Assembly (NCBI RefSeq): GCF_050717635.1 | Contig: NZ_JBOITO010000030.1 | Coordinates: forward strand, 186,001 to 250,000 | Length of the DNA stretch: 64,000 bases | Reading direction: 5' to 3' | DNA from: Clostridium_AD sp050717635 | GTDB taxonomy: Bacteria; Bacillota; Clostridia; Clostridiales; Clostridiaceae | Shown here: piece by piece, positions 44,028-52,699 of the stretch | Layout: every line of letters starts with the position of its first letter | Numbering within the stretch: the stretch's first letter is position 1 | Translations under genes and position numbers: made by a program | The notes under the pieces: model-generated | The model's input: the letters and a program-made list of their open reading frames with translations, nothing else | Database searches by the model: none | What the model was told of the DNA's origin: nothing

Positions 44028-45458
44028 TTATATGTCATAGTATAATTGAAATTCTATTGGTGATGGAACAGGTATTACTTCTTTAATTTCTTTTTCAATT
44101 TTAAATTTAATCCAAGCATTAATAAAATGTTCATCAAATACGTTACCTTTTAATAAGAATCCACAATCTTTTTTTAGTTCTTCAAGGGCCTCATCTAAAG
44201 ATCTTGGTAAGGCTTCAATTTTATCTCTTTCTTCCTCTGGCAAATCAAAAACGTTTACATCGTATGGTCCATAACCTTCTACCATGGGATCAATTCTGTT
44301 TTCTATACCATCAATACCTGCCATAAGTAGTGCAGAGTATGCAAGATATGGATTTGCCGACGCATCTGAAGGTCTAAATTCAAATCTTCTAGTTTCTGGA
44401 TCTCTAATATAGCCTGGAATTCTTATTACTGCGCTTCTATTTCCTGTAGCAAAGCAAATTGACACAGGTGCTTCAAACCCTGGCACTAATCGCTTATAAG
44501 AATTAGTTGATGGGTTAGTAAATGCAAGTAATGCTTTAGAATGCTTTAATATTCCACCAATAAAATATAGTGCAGTTTTACTCATCTGTGAGTATCCATT
44601 TTCATCAAAGAAAAGATTTTTCCCATGTTTTTTAAGTAGCATATGAACATGCATTCCACTTCCTGCTTCCCCAAATAGTGGTTTAGGCATAAAAGTAGCT
44701 GTTTTTCCGTTTGCCACTGCTTCATTTTTAATTAGGTACTTTGCCATCATTGTTGCATCAGCCATTTTTGTCATCTTACCTAATTCAACTTCTATTTCAA
44801 GTTGACCAGCGGATCCAACTTCATGATGATGATATTTCACAGGTATACCCATTTCCTCAAGTTTTATACACATCTCACTTCTTAAATCATTATTAAGATC
44901 ATAAGGCAGTCCTAAATGATAACTATTTTGAAATGGTGCTTTGTACCCAAAGTTCTGCTCTTTATTATTGGTATTCCATGGTGCTTGATTTGAATCTATG
45001 AAAACCTCTTGATGATTATTTGTAACCTCATAATTTATATGGTCAAATATATAAAACTCAAATTCAGGGCCTATTTCATATTCATCTGCTATTCCCAATT
45101 GTCTCATGTATTTTTCTGCTTTTTCAGCTATAAATCTTGGGTCCCCTGAAAATCTTCCCTCATTTTTGCCAAGGGTATACATATTGGCAATCATACTTAA
45201 AGTTGGTATTTTGCAATACGGATCAACAAAAGCTGTAGTCATATCAGGAACAAACCTCATATCTGAGTCCTCTATGGATGAATATCCATAGCTTGATCCA
45301 TCAAATCCTATTCCTTCAGAAAATGTCTTCTCTGACAACCTTTCAGTTGGTATGGTTAAATGATTCCATTTACCTTGTAACGTTATAATTTTAAAGTCTA
45401 CAAATTTAATATTATTTTTCACTATAAATTCTTGAACCTCATCAATAGTATTAAACAT
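44028..45458 (-). CDS. glnA: Type I glutamine synthetase
   Basis: Makes glutamine from glutamate, ammonia and ATP; the active enzyme is a dodecamer. The 476-residue protein has GIGFDGSSYGYSSIEDSDM, EIGPEFEFYIFD, KYHHHEVGSAGQLEIEVE, GEAGSGMHVHMLL, FTNPSTNSYKRLVPGFEAP, and NRSAVIRIPG (in parts). At the place of the adenylylated tyrosine of GSI-beta enzymes (NLYDLP) it has NVFDLP with F404, so adenylylation control is unlikely. A good sigma-A promoter lies 50 bases upstream. Confidence 0.95.
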   Translation of the reverse strand: MFNTIDEVQEFIVKNNIKFVDFKIITLQGKWNHLTIPTERLSEKTFSEGIGFDGSSYGYSSIEDSDMRFVPDMTTAFVDPYCKIPTLSMIANMYTLGKNEGRFSGDPRFIAEKAEKYMRQLGIADEYEIGPEFEFYIFDHINYEVTNNHQEVFIDSNQAPWNTNNKEQNFGYKAPFQNSYHLGLPYDLNNDLRSEMCIKLEEMGIPVKYHHHEVGSAGQLEIEVELGKMTKMADATMMAKYLIKNEAVANGKTATFMPKPLFGEAGSGMHVHMLLKKHGKNLFFDENGYSQMSKTALYFIGGILKHSKALLAFTNPSTNSYKRLVPGFEAPVSICFATGNRSAVIRIPGYIRDPETRRFEFRPSDASANPYLAYSALLMAGIDGIENRIDPMVEGYGPYDVNVFDLPEEERDKIEALPRSLDEALEELKKDCGFLLKGNVFDEHFINAWIKFKIEKEIKEVIPVPSPIEFQLYYDI

Positions 45459-45507
45459 TTTTAAAAGCCTCCGCTTCTTTATGACATTTTTTTAATCTTC
45501 TGATTTC

Positions 45508-45535
45508 AGTATAATACATGAATTTTTTTTGTCAA
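45508..45535 (-). promoter_or_regulatory. Sigma-A promoter of glnA
   Basis: On the minus strand TTGACA, 16 bases, TATACT; the start of transcription would be ~43 bases before the gene. Confidence 0.7.
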
Positions 45536-45540
45536 TTCAA

Positions 45541-45592
45541 CCTGCTAAAGCGACTGGGGTGAATACTCCAGCTTCCATCACCCTATAGGGTC
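45541..45592. other. GC-rich structured block upstream of the glnA promoter
   Basis: About half G+C, unlike the flanking DNA. It contains CTGGGGT-GAAT-ACTCCAG (a 7-bp stem with one G-T pair on the plus strand) and the perfect palindrome ACCCTATAGGGT (45580-45591). Its position suggests an activator or repressor site, or a small plus-strand RNA. It matches no riboswitch I know. Confidence 0.4.
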
Positions 45593-45615
45593 AAAAAAAT
45601 ACCAGACGTACAAAA

Positions 45616-45641
45616 TTCCCTCAAATTAATATCTGAGGGAA
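45616..45641 (-). terminator. Terminator of the alpha-galactosidase operon
   Basis: Stem TTCCCTCA / TGAGGGAA with a ten-base loop; on the minus strand TTTTGT follows. It lies ~28 bases beyond the glycosyltransferase-like gene. Confidence 0.7.
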
Positions 45642-45668
45642 CAAACTATATTGGATTGCAAATCTTCT

Positions 45669-47117
45669 CTATTTTTTAGTAACCAGTTCTACAGCCTTAT
45701 ATGCTCCGCTGTAAAGACCTATTTTGTTTGCTTTTATTATATTATTGCAAAGCATTGTAAGTATTTCATCACTATTTAACATTAAATCAAGCATTTGTAA
45801 TGTTCTAGAAGCTGTTTCACATTCTACTGTACCATCTCCTACTTCTGCCGATCTTACAGCACCCCACGCTTCATGCCCCCCCACTCTTTTTATAAGTAGC
45901 TTAGGTACTGGGTAGAAAGCAAGTTCACTTGGTTTTGTTACAAGAATATCACAAGATCTCATAAGAAGATTCGAACTATACACTGCTGCAAATATGTCTT
46001 CATTATAAAAAGCATGTATCCCGCTTATCTCATTATCAAGAGCTATTTTGGCAAAATCACAGGTTTTATTCCAATCGTTAAAATAGTTCTGACACATTGA
46101 TGCAAGCTCTGGGATTTCTTCACATAGTCCCTCTAACACGTCTTTGTGGTCTCCTACATTAATATAAAGAGCCACTTTATTCTCTTTTATACGTGGCATT
46201 AAATTTTGTATTATTTTTGCAAAAATCTCCTTTTGTGCTCCTGCACCACCAACCGTAAGAAGAACTCTCTTAGTTTCGTTATTTTTAATTCGGTCAAGTC
46301 TCTTTTCGCAATCACCATCTAAATTCACTACTAATTCATGATCAATATAATGACCTACTTCATAAAGCTTATTATCCGGTATTGATTTAAGTATCTTTTT
46401 ACCATCCATTCCCTTAAGTGTTTTATATCCTAAAAAAGCTGAGGGAGTCTGAACTGTATGAATTGAACCTTCCGCAAGATGAAGTGCCATAGGCCAATTG
46501 TCCGGAATTACATTTACAACCTTTTTCATGCCAGCATGTATAGCCGCTTGTGCAGGCCAGACATGAGTTGCTATAAAAGGCATATTCTTTGGAAGTTCTT
46601 TGAAAATCGGGGTCATTAGTTCGGAAACCTTTTGATCCATAGCATTGTAAGATAATTTCCTAAAGCCCTCTGAGTTAAGCGGTTCCCAATAAAATTTATT
46701 AAAAAGAGGATATTTTTGTGACCATCTAGATCCCATAGAATACAGGGAGTTAAGGTGTGCAATTACCTTTCCTCCTGTAGTTTCGCTGTATGAATTCAAA
46801 TCAAACCAATAAGGTGTATACCCCATCGAATAGGCAGCAGAAGCTATTGCCATGGATATTCTATAATGTCCAAAACCCATTCTGATATTACCAATAATTA
46901 TCCCTTTATCAGTATTAATACTTTCAGTACCATCTGTAGTTACAATATTTTTTATGCCAATAAAAGGTGATAAGGTTGCATTATCTTTAACACTCAAATG
47001 GTATACACTGTTTGAATCATCTCCAAATTTTTTAATGTGTTTCATTTTTGCTTTTAACGCTTTATTGTAAACTTTATCAGAAATTTCATTTCCGAAAATA
47101 CTCTTTGATCTTTCCAT
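45669..47117 (-). CDS. MurG/GT28-like protein of unknown role, linked to GH36
   Basis: A 482-residue protein I cannot name. The first ~75 residues are polar. Then comes GIIIGNIRMGFGHYRISMAIASAAY, like the N-terminal glycine loop of MurG/MGDG-synthase enzymes. Later blocks are VLLTVGGAGAQKEIFAKII (a typical start of the second GT-B domain) and CDILVTKPSELAFYPVPKLLIKRVGGHEAWGA, resembling the donor-site region. It therefore looks like a GT-B glycosyltransferase or a sugar epimerase-like relative. It directly abuts the GH36 gene with its ribosome site AAAGGAGG inside that gene's end, so it belongs to the operon. Function unknown; a role in handling the galactoside product is inferred from context. 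Confidence 0.7.
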   Translation of the reverse strand: MERSKSIFGNEISDKVYNKALKAKMKHIKKFGDDSNSVYHLSVKDNATLSPFIGIKNIVTTDGTESINTDKGIIIGNIRMGFGHYRISMAIASAAYSMGYTPYWFDLNSYSETTGGKVIAHLNSLYSMGSRWSQKYPLFNKFYWEPLNSEGFRKLSYNAMDQKVSELMTPIFKELPKNMPFIATHVWPAQAAIHAGMKKVVNVIPDNWPMALHLAEGSIHTVQTPSAFLGYKTLKGMDGKKILKSIPDNKLYEVGHYIDHELVVNLDGDCEKRLDRIKNNETKRVLLTVGGAGAQKEIFAKIIQNLMPRIKENKVALYINVGDHKDVLEGLCEEIPELASMCQNYFNDWNKTCDFAKIALDNEISGIHAFYNEDIFAAVYSSNLLMRSCDILVTKPSELAFYPVPKLLIKRVGGHEAWGAVRSAEVGDGTVECETASRTLQMLDLMLNSDEILTMLCNNIIKANKIGLYSGAYKAVELVTKK

Positions 47118-48914
47118 TTATAAATCCTCCTTTATAACAAATACTCTACTCTCATAAGGTTTTAACACTAATGTCTTTTCTGTTCGTATATCTTGATCTT
47201 CCTTGTCAAAATAGTGCTCTTTAATTTCACTAAATTTATTATTATAACTAATATTTTTGTTTTTTAAATTTATAATTGCTAAATATCTGCTTTTTTCTTG
47301 TGAATACATAACTTCAACAATTCCATTTCTAAATGACTCTACGCTATGTATTTCCTTCTCTTTTAAGTCCATTATATTATCAAACATCAAATGCTTCTTA
47401 TTATCATATTTTATTATATTATCTGATGTAAAAAGCAAACTACCAAAAATATGGTTTACAGTAGAAAGTGTCTGTCTTTGTGTTTCCGTAAGAATAATAT
47501 TATCCTCTCTAAGTAAAAATACATCAGGATCATTCAAAAAGGCTCTTCCATTAAGTTGTCTTCTGCCTATGGCATTCCCTATAGCATTTATTGTAGATAC
47601 TCGTTCTCTGTGAAGTAATCTCATAAAAACTTTGTCATCCCAATCAAGACCTACATCGCAACCAATTCTACAATAATCTACTAATCCAAAGGAAGGTCCA
47701 AGCGGTACACCACAACCAAGTATAAGTTTATCCCCTACACATTCACGAAGAAACTCCATGGCCTCCGTCATAATTTGACCCCTTGTTTTAGTTTTATTTG
47801 GAACAAGACAAACCGCATACAAGAAATCAAGTTTTACCATATCATATCCCCATTCATCAAGTACAACTGAAAATACACTCTTAATATACTCTCTTACCTC
47901 TGGGTTATATATATCAAGTGCGTAAAATCTGCTCCAATTGCTTCCACCGAGGACAAGTTCACCATGGCTATCTTTTAAAATCCAGTGTTTTTTTTCTTTG
48001 AAAATTTTAGAATTTGTTTCACAAACAAAGGGAGCAAGCCATATACCCGCCTTATATCCCTTTGTTTTTATAGCATCTGCAATATAGCGCATACCCTTTG
48101 GAAATTTACTGAAATCTGTGTCCAGCCAATCTCCCACATAAGTCTGATAACCATCATCTATCTGAAATATTTCTATATTTTTATCAAAGTCTTTAAAATG
48201 ATTGAGATTTTCAAGAATTATATCTTCATTTATATTTTGATAATAATTGTACCAGCTTGTCCAACCTGTCATAGATTTAGCTTTTGCTCTCTTTATATTC
48301 ATTAAATCAAAATATAAATCAAAAACATTATTTTCACTACCTTCTATAGATACAAGTTCAAAGGGTACATATTCAGAATTAATCCTATGTCCTTTGCACT
48401 CTTTATCTATAATTATTTTATTATCTTTTACAAATTGCTGGATTATTGTATATCCATTTTTTTCAGTTAATGAACCAATGAAATTAAAATTTTCCCCATT
48501 TCTTATATATGAATAGGTATAACCATGAAATTCTCCAGACTTTTTTGAATATTTTTTAAAAGTGTAATCGCCATACTTGTCAAACTGATATTTTTTTATA
48601 ATTGGTGCTGCAAGCTTTGATATTGTCTTCATTTTTTCATCTATAAAAAACTCTCTACTATCCGTCCAGGATTGATAACCATTAACAAATATCCTATCAC
48701 TCGCTTTGAAAGAATAATTTGTACTTATACAAAGTTTTTCAATTTCTAGTTCTCTACTAGGAAATATTGAAACTTTTATTTTTTTATAGTTGTTATATTT
48801 TTCAAAATCAACAGTAGCTTTAAAGTCATCATTTGAGAATTTTTCATTGAAAGTTACACTATTCTTCTTCTTATCTATATAATAACTAAAACTAATTTCT
48901 TTATTTTCAAACAT
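47118..48914 (-). CDS. GH36-family alpha-galactosidase-like enzyme
   Basis: A ~598-residue glycoside hydrolase of clan GH-D. The TIM-barrel has TGWTSWYNYYQNINED, FQIDDGYQTYVGDWL, YKAGIWLAPFVCE, and DMVKLDFLYAVC, where the aspartate is the probable nucleophile. DVGLDWDD may hold the acid/base residue. The N-terminal beta domain (1-220) and C-terminal sheet are normal for the family. No signal peptide, so it acts on imported sugar. I use the ATG at 48912-48914, after AGAGGTG. Adjacent GPH transporter and TetR regulator support an oligosaccharide-use operon. Raffinose- or melibiose-type substrates are likely but not proven. Confidence 0.88.
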   Translation of the reverse strand: MFENKEISFSYYIDKKKNSVTFNEKFSNDDFKATVDFEKYNNYKKIKVSIFPSRELEIEKLCISTNYSFKASDRIFVNGYQSWTDSREFFIDEKMKTISKLAAPIIKKYQFDKYGDYTFKKYSKKSGEFHGYTYSYIRNGENFNFIGSLTEKNGYTIIQQFVKDNKIIIDKECKGHRINSEYVPFELVSIEGSENNVFDLYFDLMNIKRAKAKSMTGWTSWYNYYQNINEDIILENLNHFKDFDKNIEIFQIDDGYQTYVGDWLDTDFSKFPKGMRYIADAIKTKGYKAGIWLAPFVCETNSKIFKEKKHWILKDSHGELVLGGSNWSRFYALDIYNPEVREYIKSVFSVVLDEWGYDMVKLDFLYAVCLVPNKTKTRGQIMTEAMEFLRECVGDKLILGCGVPLGPSFGLVDYCRIGCDVGLDWDDKVFMRLLHRERVSTINAIGNAIGRRQLNGRAFLNDPDVFLLREDNIILTETQRQTLSTVNHIFGSLLFTSDNIIKYDNKKHLMFDNIMDLKEKEIHSVESFRNGIVEVMYSQEKSRYLAIINLKNKNISYNNKFSEIKEHYFDKEDQDIRTEKTLVLKPYESRVFVIKEDL

Positions 48915-48932
48915 GATATCACCTCTTTCATT

Positions 48933-48964
48933 AAATTCCCCCACCAAACAAGGCAGGGGAATTT
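48933..48964 (-). other. Intercistronic hairpin between the transporter and GH36 genes
   Basis: AAATTCCCC / GGGGAATTT around a 14-base loop. On the coding strand no T-tract follows, so it may set the relative mRNA levels of the two genes rather than stop transcription. Confidence 0.5.
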
Positions 48965-48981
48965 ATAATTTTTTTATGAAA

Positions 48982-50367
48982 TTACATATTCTTATTCTTT
49001 AATTTTTGGACTTTAACCTCTGATGAAATTCCACTTAATATCTTTTCTTCGTTGTACATAAGAAGAAGTACAAGTCCCACAATACAGAATCCAGCAGCAA
49101 AAACTCCAGTTAAACGTATTCCTATTTCATTGCTACCATTTCTCTTTAAAAGAAGCAATGCACTTAATATAAGCATTGAAAGCGTCTGTCCTACTTTTGA
49201 CATAAATGTACGAGTGCCAAAGAACATCCCTTCTCGTCTTATCCCTGTTTTTCTCGCATCATATTCTGCTATATCTGCAATAACTACATTTGGAAGTATA
49301 CCAAAAATAGCCATTGGTATTGCTGCTAAAACTACTAATAAATAAGCTTGTATTTGATTTGATACAGGAAGTTTTCCAAGGAAGGCTCCATATATATACA
49401 CAACAATAAACATACAAAAGGCAACAATTAATAATTTTTTCTTTCCGAATTTTTTAGCTATTATATTAATTGGAACATAGAATAGGAATGAACCTACACC
49501 AAGAAGTATAAATAAGGTTCCAAACATAGTATCAGGAAGTTTTAGTAATACAGTTACATAATATAATAGTGAAGCTTGAAATGTGGTAATAGCAATCCAA
49601 TATACTAAATCCGAAAGAACAAATACTGTAAATTCTCTATTTCTAAAAGTAGCTTTAATTGAATCTATCATTTTCAGCTCTGAAGGAACTGATTCACAAT
49701 ATCTTTTTTCATCAATTGCAAATACAGGCACTAAAAGAAAAATAAGTCCTATGAAAGCAAGTATGGAAAGTGAAATTCTCATTGAAGTTTCCATGCTATA
49801 ACCCATTTTTAAAAATATGTTCCATAATTGTGGTGCTTGAGATGCAACAGCTGCTCCTAAAAACCAAGTAACGGATATAAAAGTAGAAAGATTTAACCTT
49901 TCCTCAGGAGTATGTCCAAGTTCTGATAAAAGAGCGAAAAAAGGCGTTACGTACATAGTTAAGAATAAATAAAATAAAAGTAGTACAACCGTAAGAAAAA
50001 CTGCATTAACTGGACTCTCTCCTTTTATTGGAGACCAAAATACCAAAACTGTACTTACAGCAAAGGGAATAGAAGCCTTTTTCATAAAGGAAATCCTTCT
50101 ACCTTTTTTAGATTTACTTCTGTCACTTAATGTTGCAATCCATGGATCCGTTACAGCATCAAAAAATCTTCCAAGCATTGTTATTAGTCCGATTATTGTT
50201 AAAAACCCCAGGAATGCTACCTGTGGAATTACTGTCATAATACCTGATTCTTTAGTTGGTATATAATAGAAAATTAAATACGATCCTACGATTCCCGATA
50301 ATAAGGACCAACCAAATTGACCTAATGCATAAGCGATTTGTTTTGATAATGGTAATTTTTCTTTCAT
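48982..50367 (-). CDS. GPH-family sugar:cation symporter (MFS)
   Basis: A ~461-residue membrane transporter with about twelve helices. It starts KLPLSKQIAYALGQFGWSL and has LGRFFDAVTDPWIATLSDRSKSKKGRRISFM (the loop 2-3 signature, in parts), typical of the glycoside-pentoside-hexuronide family to which melibiose permease belongs. I use the ATG at 50365-50367, after GGGGGAAAAGC. It likely imports the substrate of the GH36 enzyme downstream and follows the TetR gene. Confidence 0.9.
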   Translation of the reverse strand: MKEKLPLSKQIAYALGQFGWSLLSGIVGSYLIFYYIPTKESGIMTVIPQVAFLGFLTIIGLITMLGRFFDAVTDPWIATLSDRSKSKKGRRISFMKKASIPFAVSTVLVFWSPIKGESPVNAVFLTVVLLLFYLFLTMYVTPFFALLSELGHTPEERLNLSTFISVTWFLGAAVASQAPQLWNIFLKMGYSMETSMRISLSILAFIGLIFLLVPVFAIDEKRYCESVPSELKMIDSIKATFRNREFTVFVLSDLVYWIAITTFQASLLYYVTVLLKLPDTMFGTLFILLGVGSFLFYVPINIIAKKFGKKKLLIVAFCMFIVVYIYGAFLGKLPVSNQIQAYLLVVLAAIPMAIFGILPNVVIADIAEYDARKTGIRREGMFFGTRTFMSKVGQTLSMLILSALLLLKRNGSNEIGIRLTGVFAAGFCIVGLVLLLMYNEEKILSGISSEVKVQKLKNKNM

Positions 50368-50425
50368 GCTTTTCCCCCTTAATATTAAATATTTAATAAT
50401 ATATTCAGAAACCAAAGGCTTCTTC

Positions 50426-51085
50426 TTAACTTACTATATATAACATAGCCATATCTATAAGTATTTTTAACTGTGTTTCTCCTTGAATATCTTTGTCACT
50501 TTTTAGTATGGTGCCTCTTAAAATCAATTTTTGACACAAACTCATTAATGAATGGGTAATTGTGATATAAAAGGAATCGTTATCAATACTACTTTTAATA
50601 GACCCATCTTTTTTCCCCTGATCTATTGCATCAAAAATAGCCGTTTTTGTATCAATTATTATTTCCTCATAACTCCCCAAAGTTTCTAATGGAATAGATT
50701 CTTTTACTATAAAATTGTCAAAGTGCTCTAAAAAACTTAAAAACTCAGGATACTTTTGGTATACATCTATAAATAAATTTAATATTACTTTAACTCTATC
50801 TGCGCCATTAATTCCCATGAAGTCGACTTCCGAAAATTTATCATACAATATACTAATTTTTTCTTCCCACAAAATAGCAGCTGCAGCTATTACTATCTCA
50901 GTTTTTGTATTAAAGTACCTATATACTGTTGCAACTCCTATTTCAGCCCTTTTAGCTATATCTGTCATTTTAGAGTTGTCTATTCCCTTCTCTTTAAAAA
51001 CTTGGATTGCGGCTATAACAACTTCTTCTTTTCTTTTTTCCTTTTGGTTATCCATTTCTAATTTTCTTTTGAGTTTTAAATTCAT
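50426..51085 (-). CDS. TetR/AcrR-family transcriptional regulator
   Basis: A 219-residue repressor. The helix-turn-helix is MTDIAKRAEIGVATVYRYFNTKTEIV (about 41-66, in parts). The C-terminal ligand domain is poorly conserved. It is first in the operon with the GPH transporter, GH36 and GT-like genes, and a 37-bp palindrome covers the predicted start of transcription, so autoregulation is likely. AAGGAGGG lies 8 bases before the ATG. TetR control of a sugar operon is less usual than LacI or AraC. Confidence 0.9.
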   Translation of the reverse strand: MNLKLKRKLEMDNQKEKRKEEVVIAAIQVFKEKGIDNSKMTDIAKRAEIGVATVYRYFNTKTEIVIAAAAILWEEKISILYDKFSEVDFMGINGADRVKVILNLFIDVYQKYPEFLSFLEHFDNFIVKESIPLETLGSYEEIIIDTKTAIFDAIDQGKKDGSIKSSIDNDSFYITITHSLMSLCQKLILRGTILKSDKDIQGETQLKILIDMAMLYIVS

Positions 51086-51153
51086 TGTATAATCCCTCCT
51101 TTTTAGTATACATATGAAAATTAATTATCAAGCTATGTGGTTAAATAAGCTAT

Positions 51154-51190
51154 TATATTATAGTGATAGTTTAACTATCACTATAATATA
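51154..51190. promoter_or_regulatory. 37-bp perfect palindrome, probable TetR operator
   Basis: Arms of 18 bases around one T, with the core AGTGATAGTT-T-AACTATCACT. It covers the start point predicted from the promoter at 51192-51219. Confidence 0.7.
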
Positions 51191-51215
51191 TATTCTATCA
51201 TATATTATAGAATAT
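51190..51215. repeat. Second inverted repeat at the TetR promoter
   Basis: ATATTCTAT / ATAGAATAT arms with an 8-base spacer, overlapping the -10 and spacer. Confidence 0.5.
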
Positions 51216-51219
51216 GCAA
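51192..51219 (-). promoter_or_regulatory. Promoter of the TetR-GH36 operon
   Basis: On the minus strand TTGCAT, 16 bases, TAGAAT. It lies immediately upstream of the 37-bp palindrome. Confidence 0.5.
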
Positions 51220-51282
51220 TGAAAACGTTTAAAATATTTATTTTTTTCTGCATAACATTTCAATTTTTAAATCACCCCTAAC

Positions 51283-51330
51283 AAAAAAAACAGCTAAAAC
51301 CTCATTACCAAGGTTTTAGCTGTTTTTTTT
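51283..51330 (-). terminator. Terminator of the miaB-mutS-mutL-miaA-hfq cluster
   Basis: Stem AAAACAGCTAAAACCT / AGGTTTTAGCTGTTTT with an 8-base loop and long T-tracts on both sides. Confidence 0.9.
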
Positions 51331-51378
51331 AATTATCGCACCTCTATTTTTCCTTTTAATATCCAACAATACTCCACA

Positions 51379-51402
51379 TGCCACTTGCCACGTGGGTGGC
51401 AC
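51379..51402. repeat. GC-rich inverted repeat next to the hfq stop codon
   Basis: Plus strand TGCCACTTGCCAC then GTGGGTGGCA: nested GCCAC/GTGGC arms, strikingly GC-rich for this DNA. It directly follows the hfq stop and precedes the real terminator. Confidence 0.5.
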
Positions 51403-51666
51403 CTAAACTCCTGATTGTAAAAGTGAAGGACCTTCTTCTGTAATTTCATTAGTAAATATTGTTTTTAACGGAGTTATGGTAGCTATAGCATGCTTGTATA
51501 TCATCATTTGTTTTCCGTCGCAGTTTAATACTACTGTAAAACTATCAAATCCTGTTACATTACCCTTTAACTGAAACCCATTTGTCAAATATAAAATAAT
51601 TGGTATTTTATTTTTTCTTGCACCATTCAAAATTATATCTTGTAAATTGTTAGTAGATTTATTCAT
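51403..51666 (-). CDS. hfq: RNA chaperone Hfq
   Basis: An Sm-like hexameric RNA chaperone that assists small-RNA regulation. The 87 residues contain the Sm1 motif TNGFQLKGNVTGFDSFTVVL and Sm2 YKHAIATI, which matches the YKHAISTI signature. The C-terminal tail is short. Found downstream of miaA, as in many clostridia. Confidence 0.95.
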   Translation of the reverse strand: MNKSTNNLQDIILNGARKNKIPIILYLTNGFQLKGNVTGFDSFTVVLNCDGKQMMIYKHAIATITPLKTIFTNEITEEGPSLLQSGV

Positions 51667-51746
51667 AATACACCTCCATAAGACCTGTTATTAGAATATT
51701 CTATAAATATTCACAAAAACCTTTTAATATATGAAAATACTGTAAT

Positions 51747-52685
51747 TTATAATTTTTGGGTAGAGGATAGAAGGCCTACAATATATTCTACAATTTCATC
51801 ATCATCTTTAAAATCATCACTATTAATCCAATTTACTCTTGGGTCTTTTCTAAACCAAGTAAGTTGCCTTTTAGCATAATTCCTACTACCTTTTTTAATC
51901 ATTTCTATAGCTTCAACTAATGATATTTCATTGTTCAAATAGTATAATATCTCTTTATATCCTATGCCCTTCATTGATTGCATACTAGAATTATAGCCCA
52001 TTTCTTTTAGTTTTATAACTTCATGTATCAAATTATTTTTCATCATTATATCTACGCGGCGGTTTATTCTATTATATAATTTTTGTCGTTCCATATTTAA
52101 CACAAAATAATGTACGTTATAAGGAATATCTAAGGTGTCTTGTTCCTTTGCAAATTCACTCATGGGTTTACCACTTACTTTATATACTTCTAAAGCTCTA
52201 ATAACTCTTTTTAAATCATTAGGATATAGTTTATTGTAAGAATGCGAATCAATATCTTTAAGTAAACTATGTACATATTCATTACCTTCAGCTTCTGCAA
52301 TTTTTGTAAGATATTCTCTATACCCTTCATCTTTATTAGTGTCCGCAAAGCTATAATTATATATTAGTGAGTTTATGTAGAATCCAGTTCCACCAACTAA
52401 CATTGGGAGCTTGTTTTTACACGCTATCTCTTTAATAGCACTTTCAGCTCTCTCTTTAAATTCTGCCACACTAAAGTCTACACTTGGATCTATTATATCT
52501 ACTAGATGATGAGGAACTCCTTGCATCTCACCTTTTGTAATTTTAGCTGAGCCAACATTCATGCCCTTGTATATTTGCATTGAATCAGCTGATATAATTT
52601 CTCCATTTAGGATGCCTGCAAGTTTAATAGAAATTCCCGTTTTGCCTACAGCTGTGGGACCTGCTAAAATAAATAGATCTTTCAT
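51747..52685 (-). CDS. miaA: tRNA dimethylallyltransferase
   Basis: Adds a dimethylallyl group to A37 of tRNAs reading UNN codons. The 312-residue protein has the P-loop GPTAVGKTGIS, SADSMQIYKGMNVGSAKIT, GVPHHLVDI and MLVGGTGFYINSL. The product is the substrate of MiaB, encoded in the same cluster. It starts 15 bases after mutL. Confidence 0.96.
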   Translation of the reverse strand: MKDLFILAGPTAVGKTGISIKLAGILNGEIISADSMQIYKGMNVGSAKITKGEMQGVPHHLVDIIDPSVDFSVAEFKERAESAIKEIACKNKLPMLVGGTGFYINSLIYNYSFADTNKDEGYREYLTKIAEAEGNEYVHSLLKDIDSHSYNKLYPNDLKRVIRALEVYKVSGKPMSEFAKEQDTLDIPYNVHYFVLNMERQKLYNRINRRVDIMMKNNLIHEVIKLKEMGYNSSMQSMKGIGYKEILYYLNNEISLVEAIEMIKKGSRNYAKRQLTWFRKDPRVNWINSDDFKDDDEIVEYIVGLLSSTQKL

Positions 52686-52699
52686 ATTTTCACCTTTTT

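Larger units (their letters stand above)
51086..51402. other. Regulatory and terminator region between tetR and hfq
   Basis: 317 bases. It holds the TetR operon promoter (51192-51219), two palindromes (51154-51190, 51190-51215), the hfq terminator (51283-51330) and a GC-rich inverted repeat (51379-51402) next to the hfq stop. No gene was seen. Confidence 0.7.

Noticed and set aside
45541..45592. tRNA or riboswitch upstream of glnA
   Set aside because: The CTGGGGTGAATACTCCAG stem recalls a tRNA T-arm, but the TTCRA loop, the other arms and any known riboswitch core are absent.
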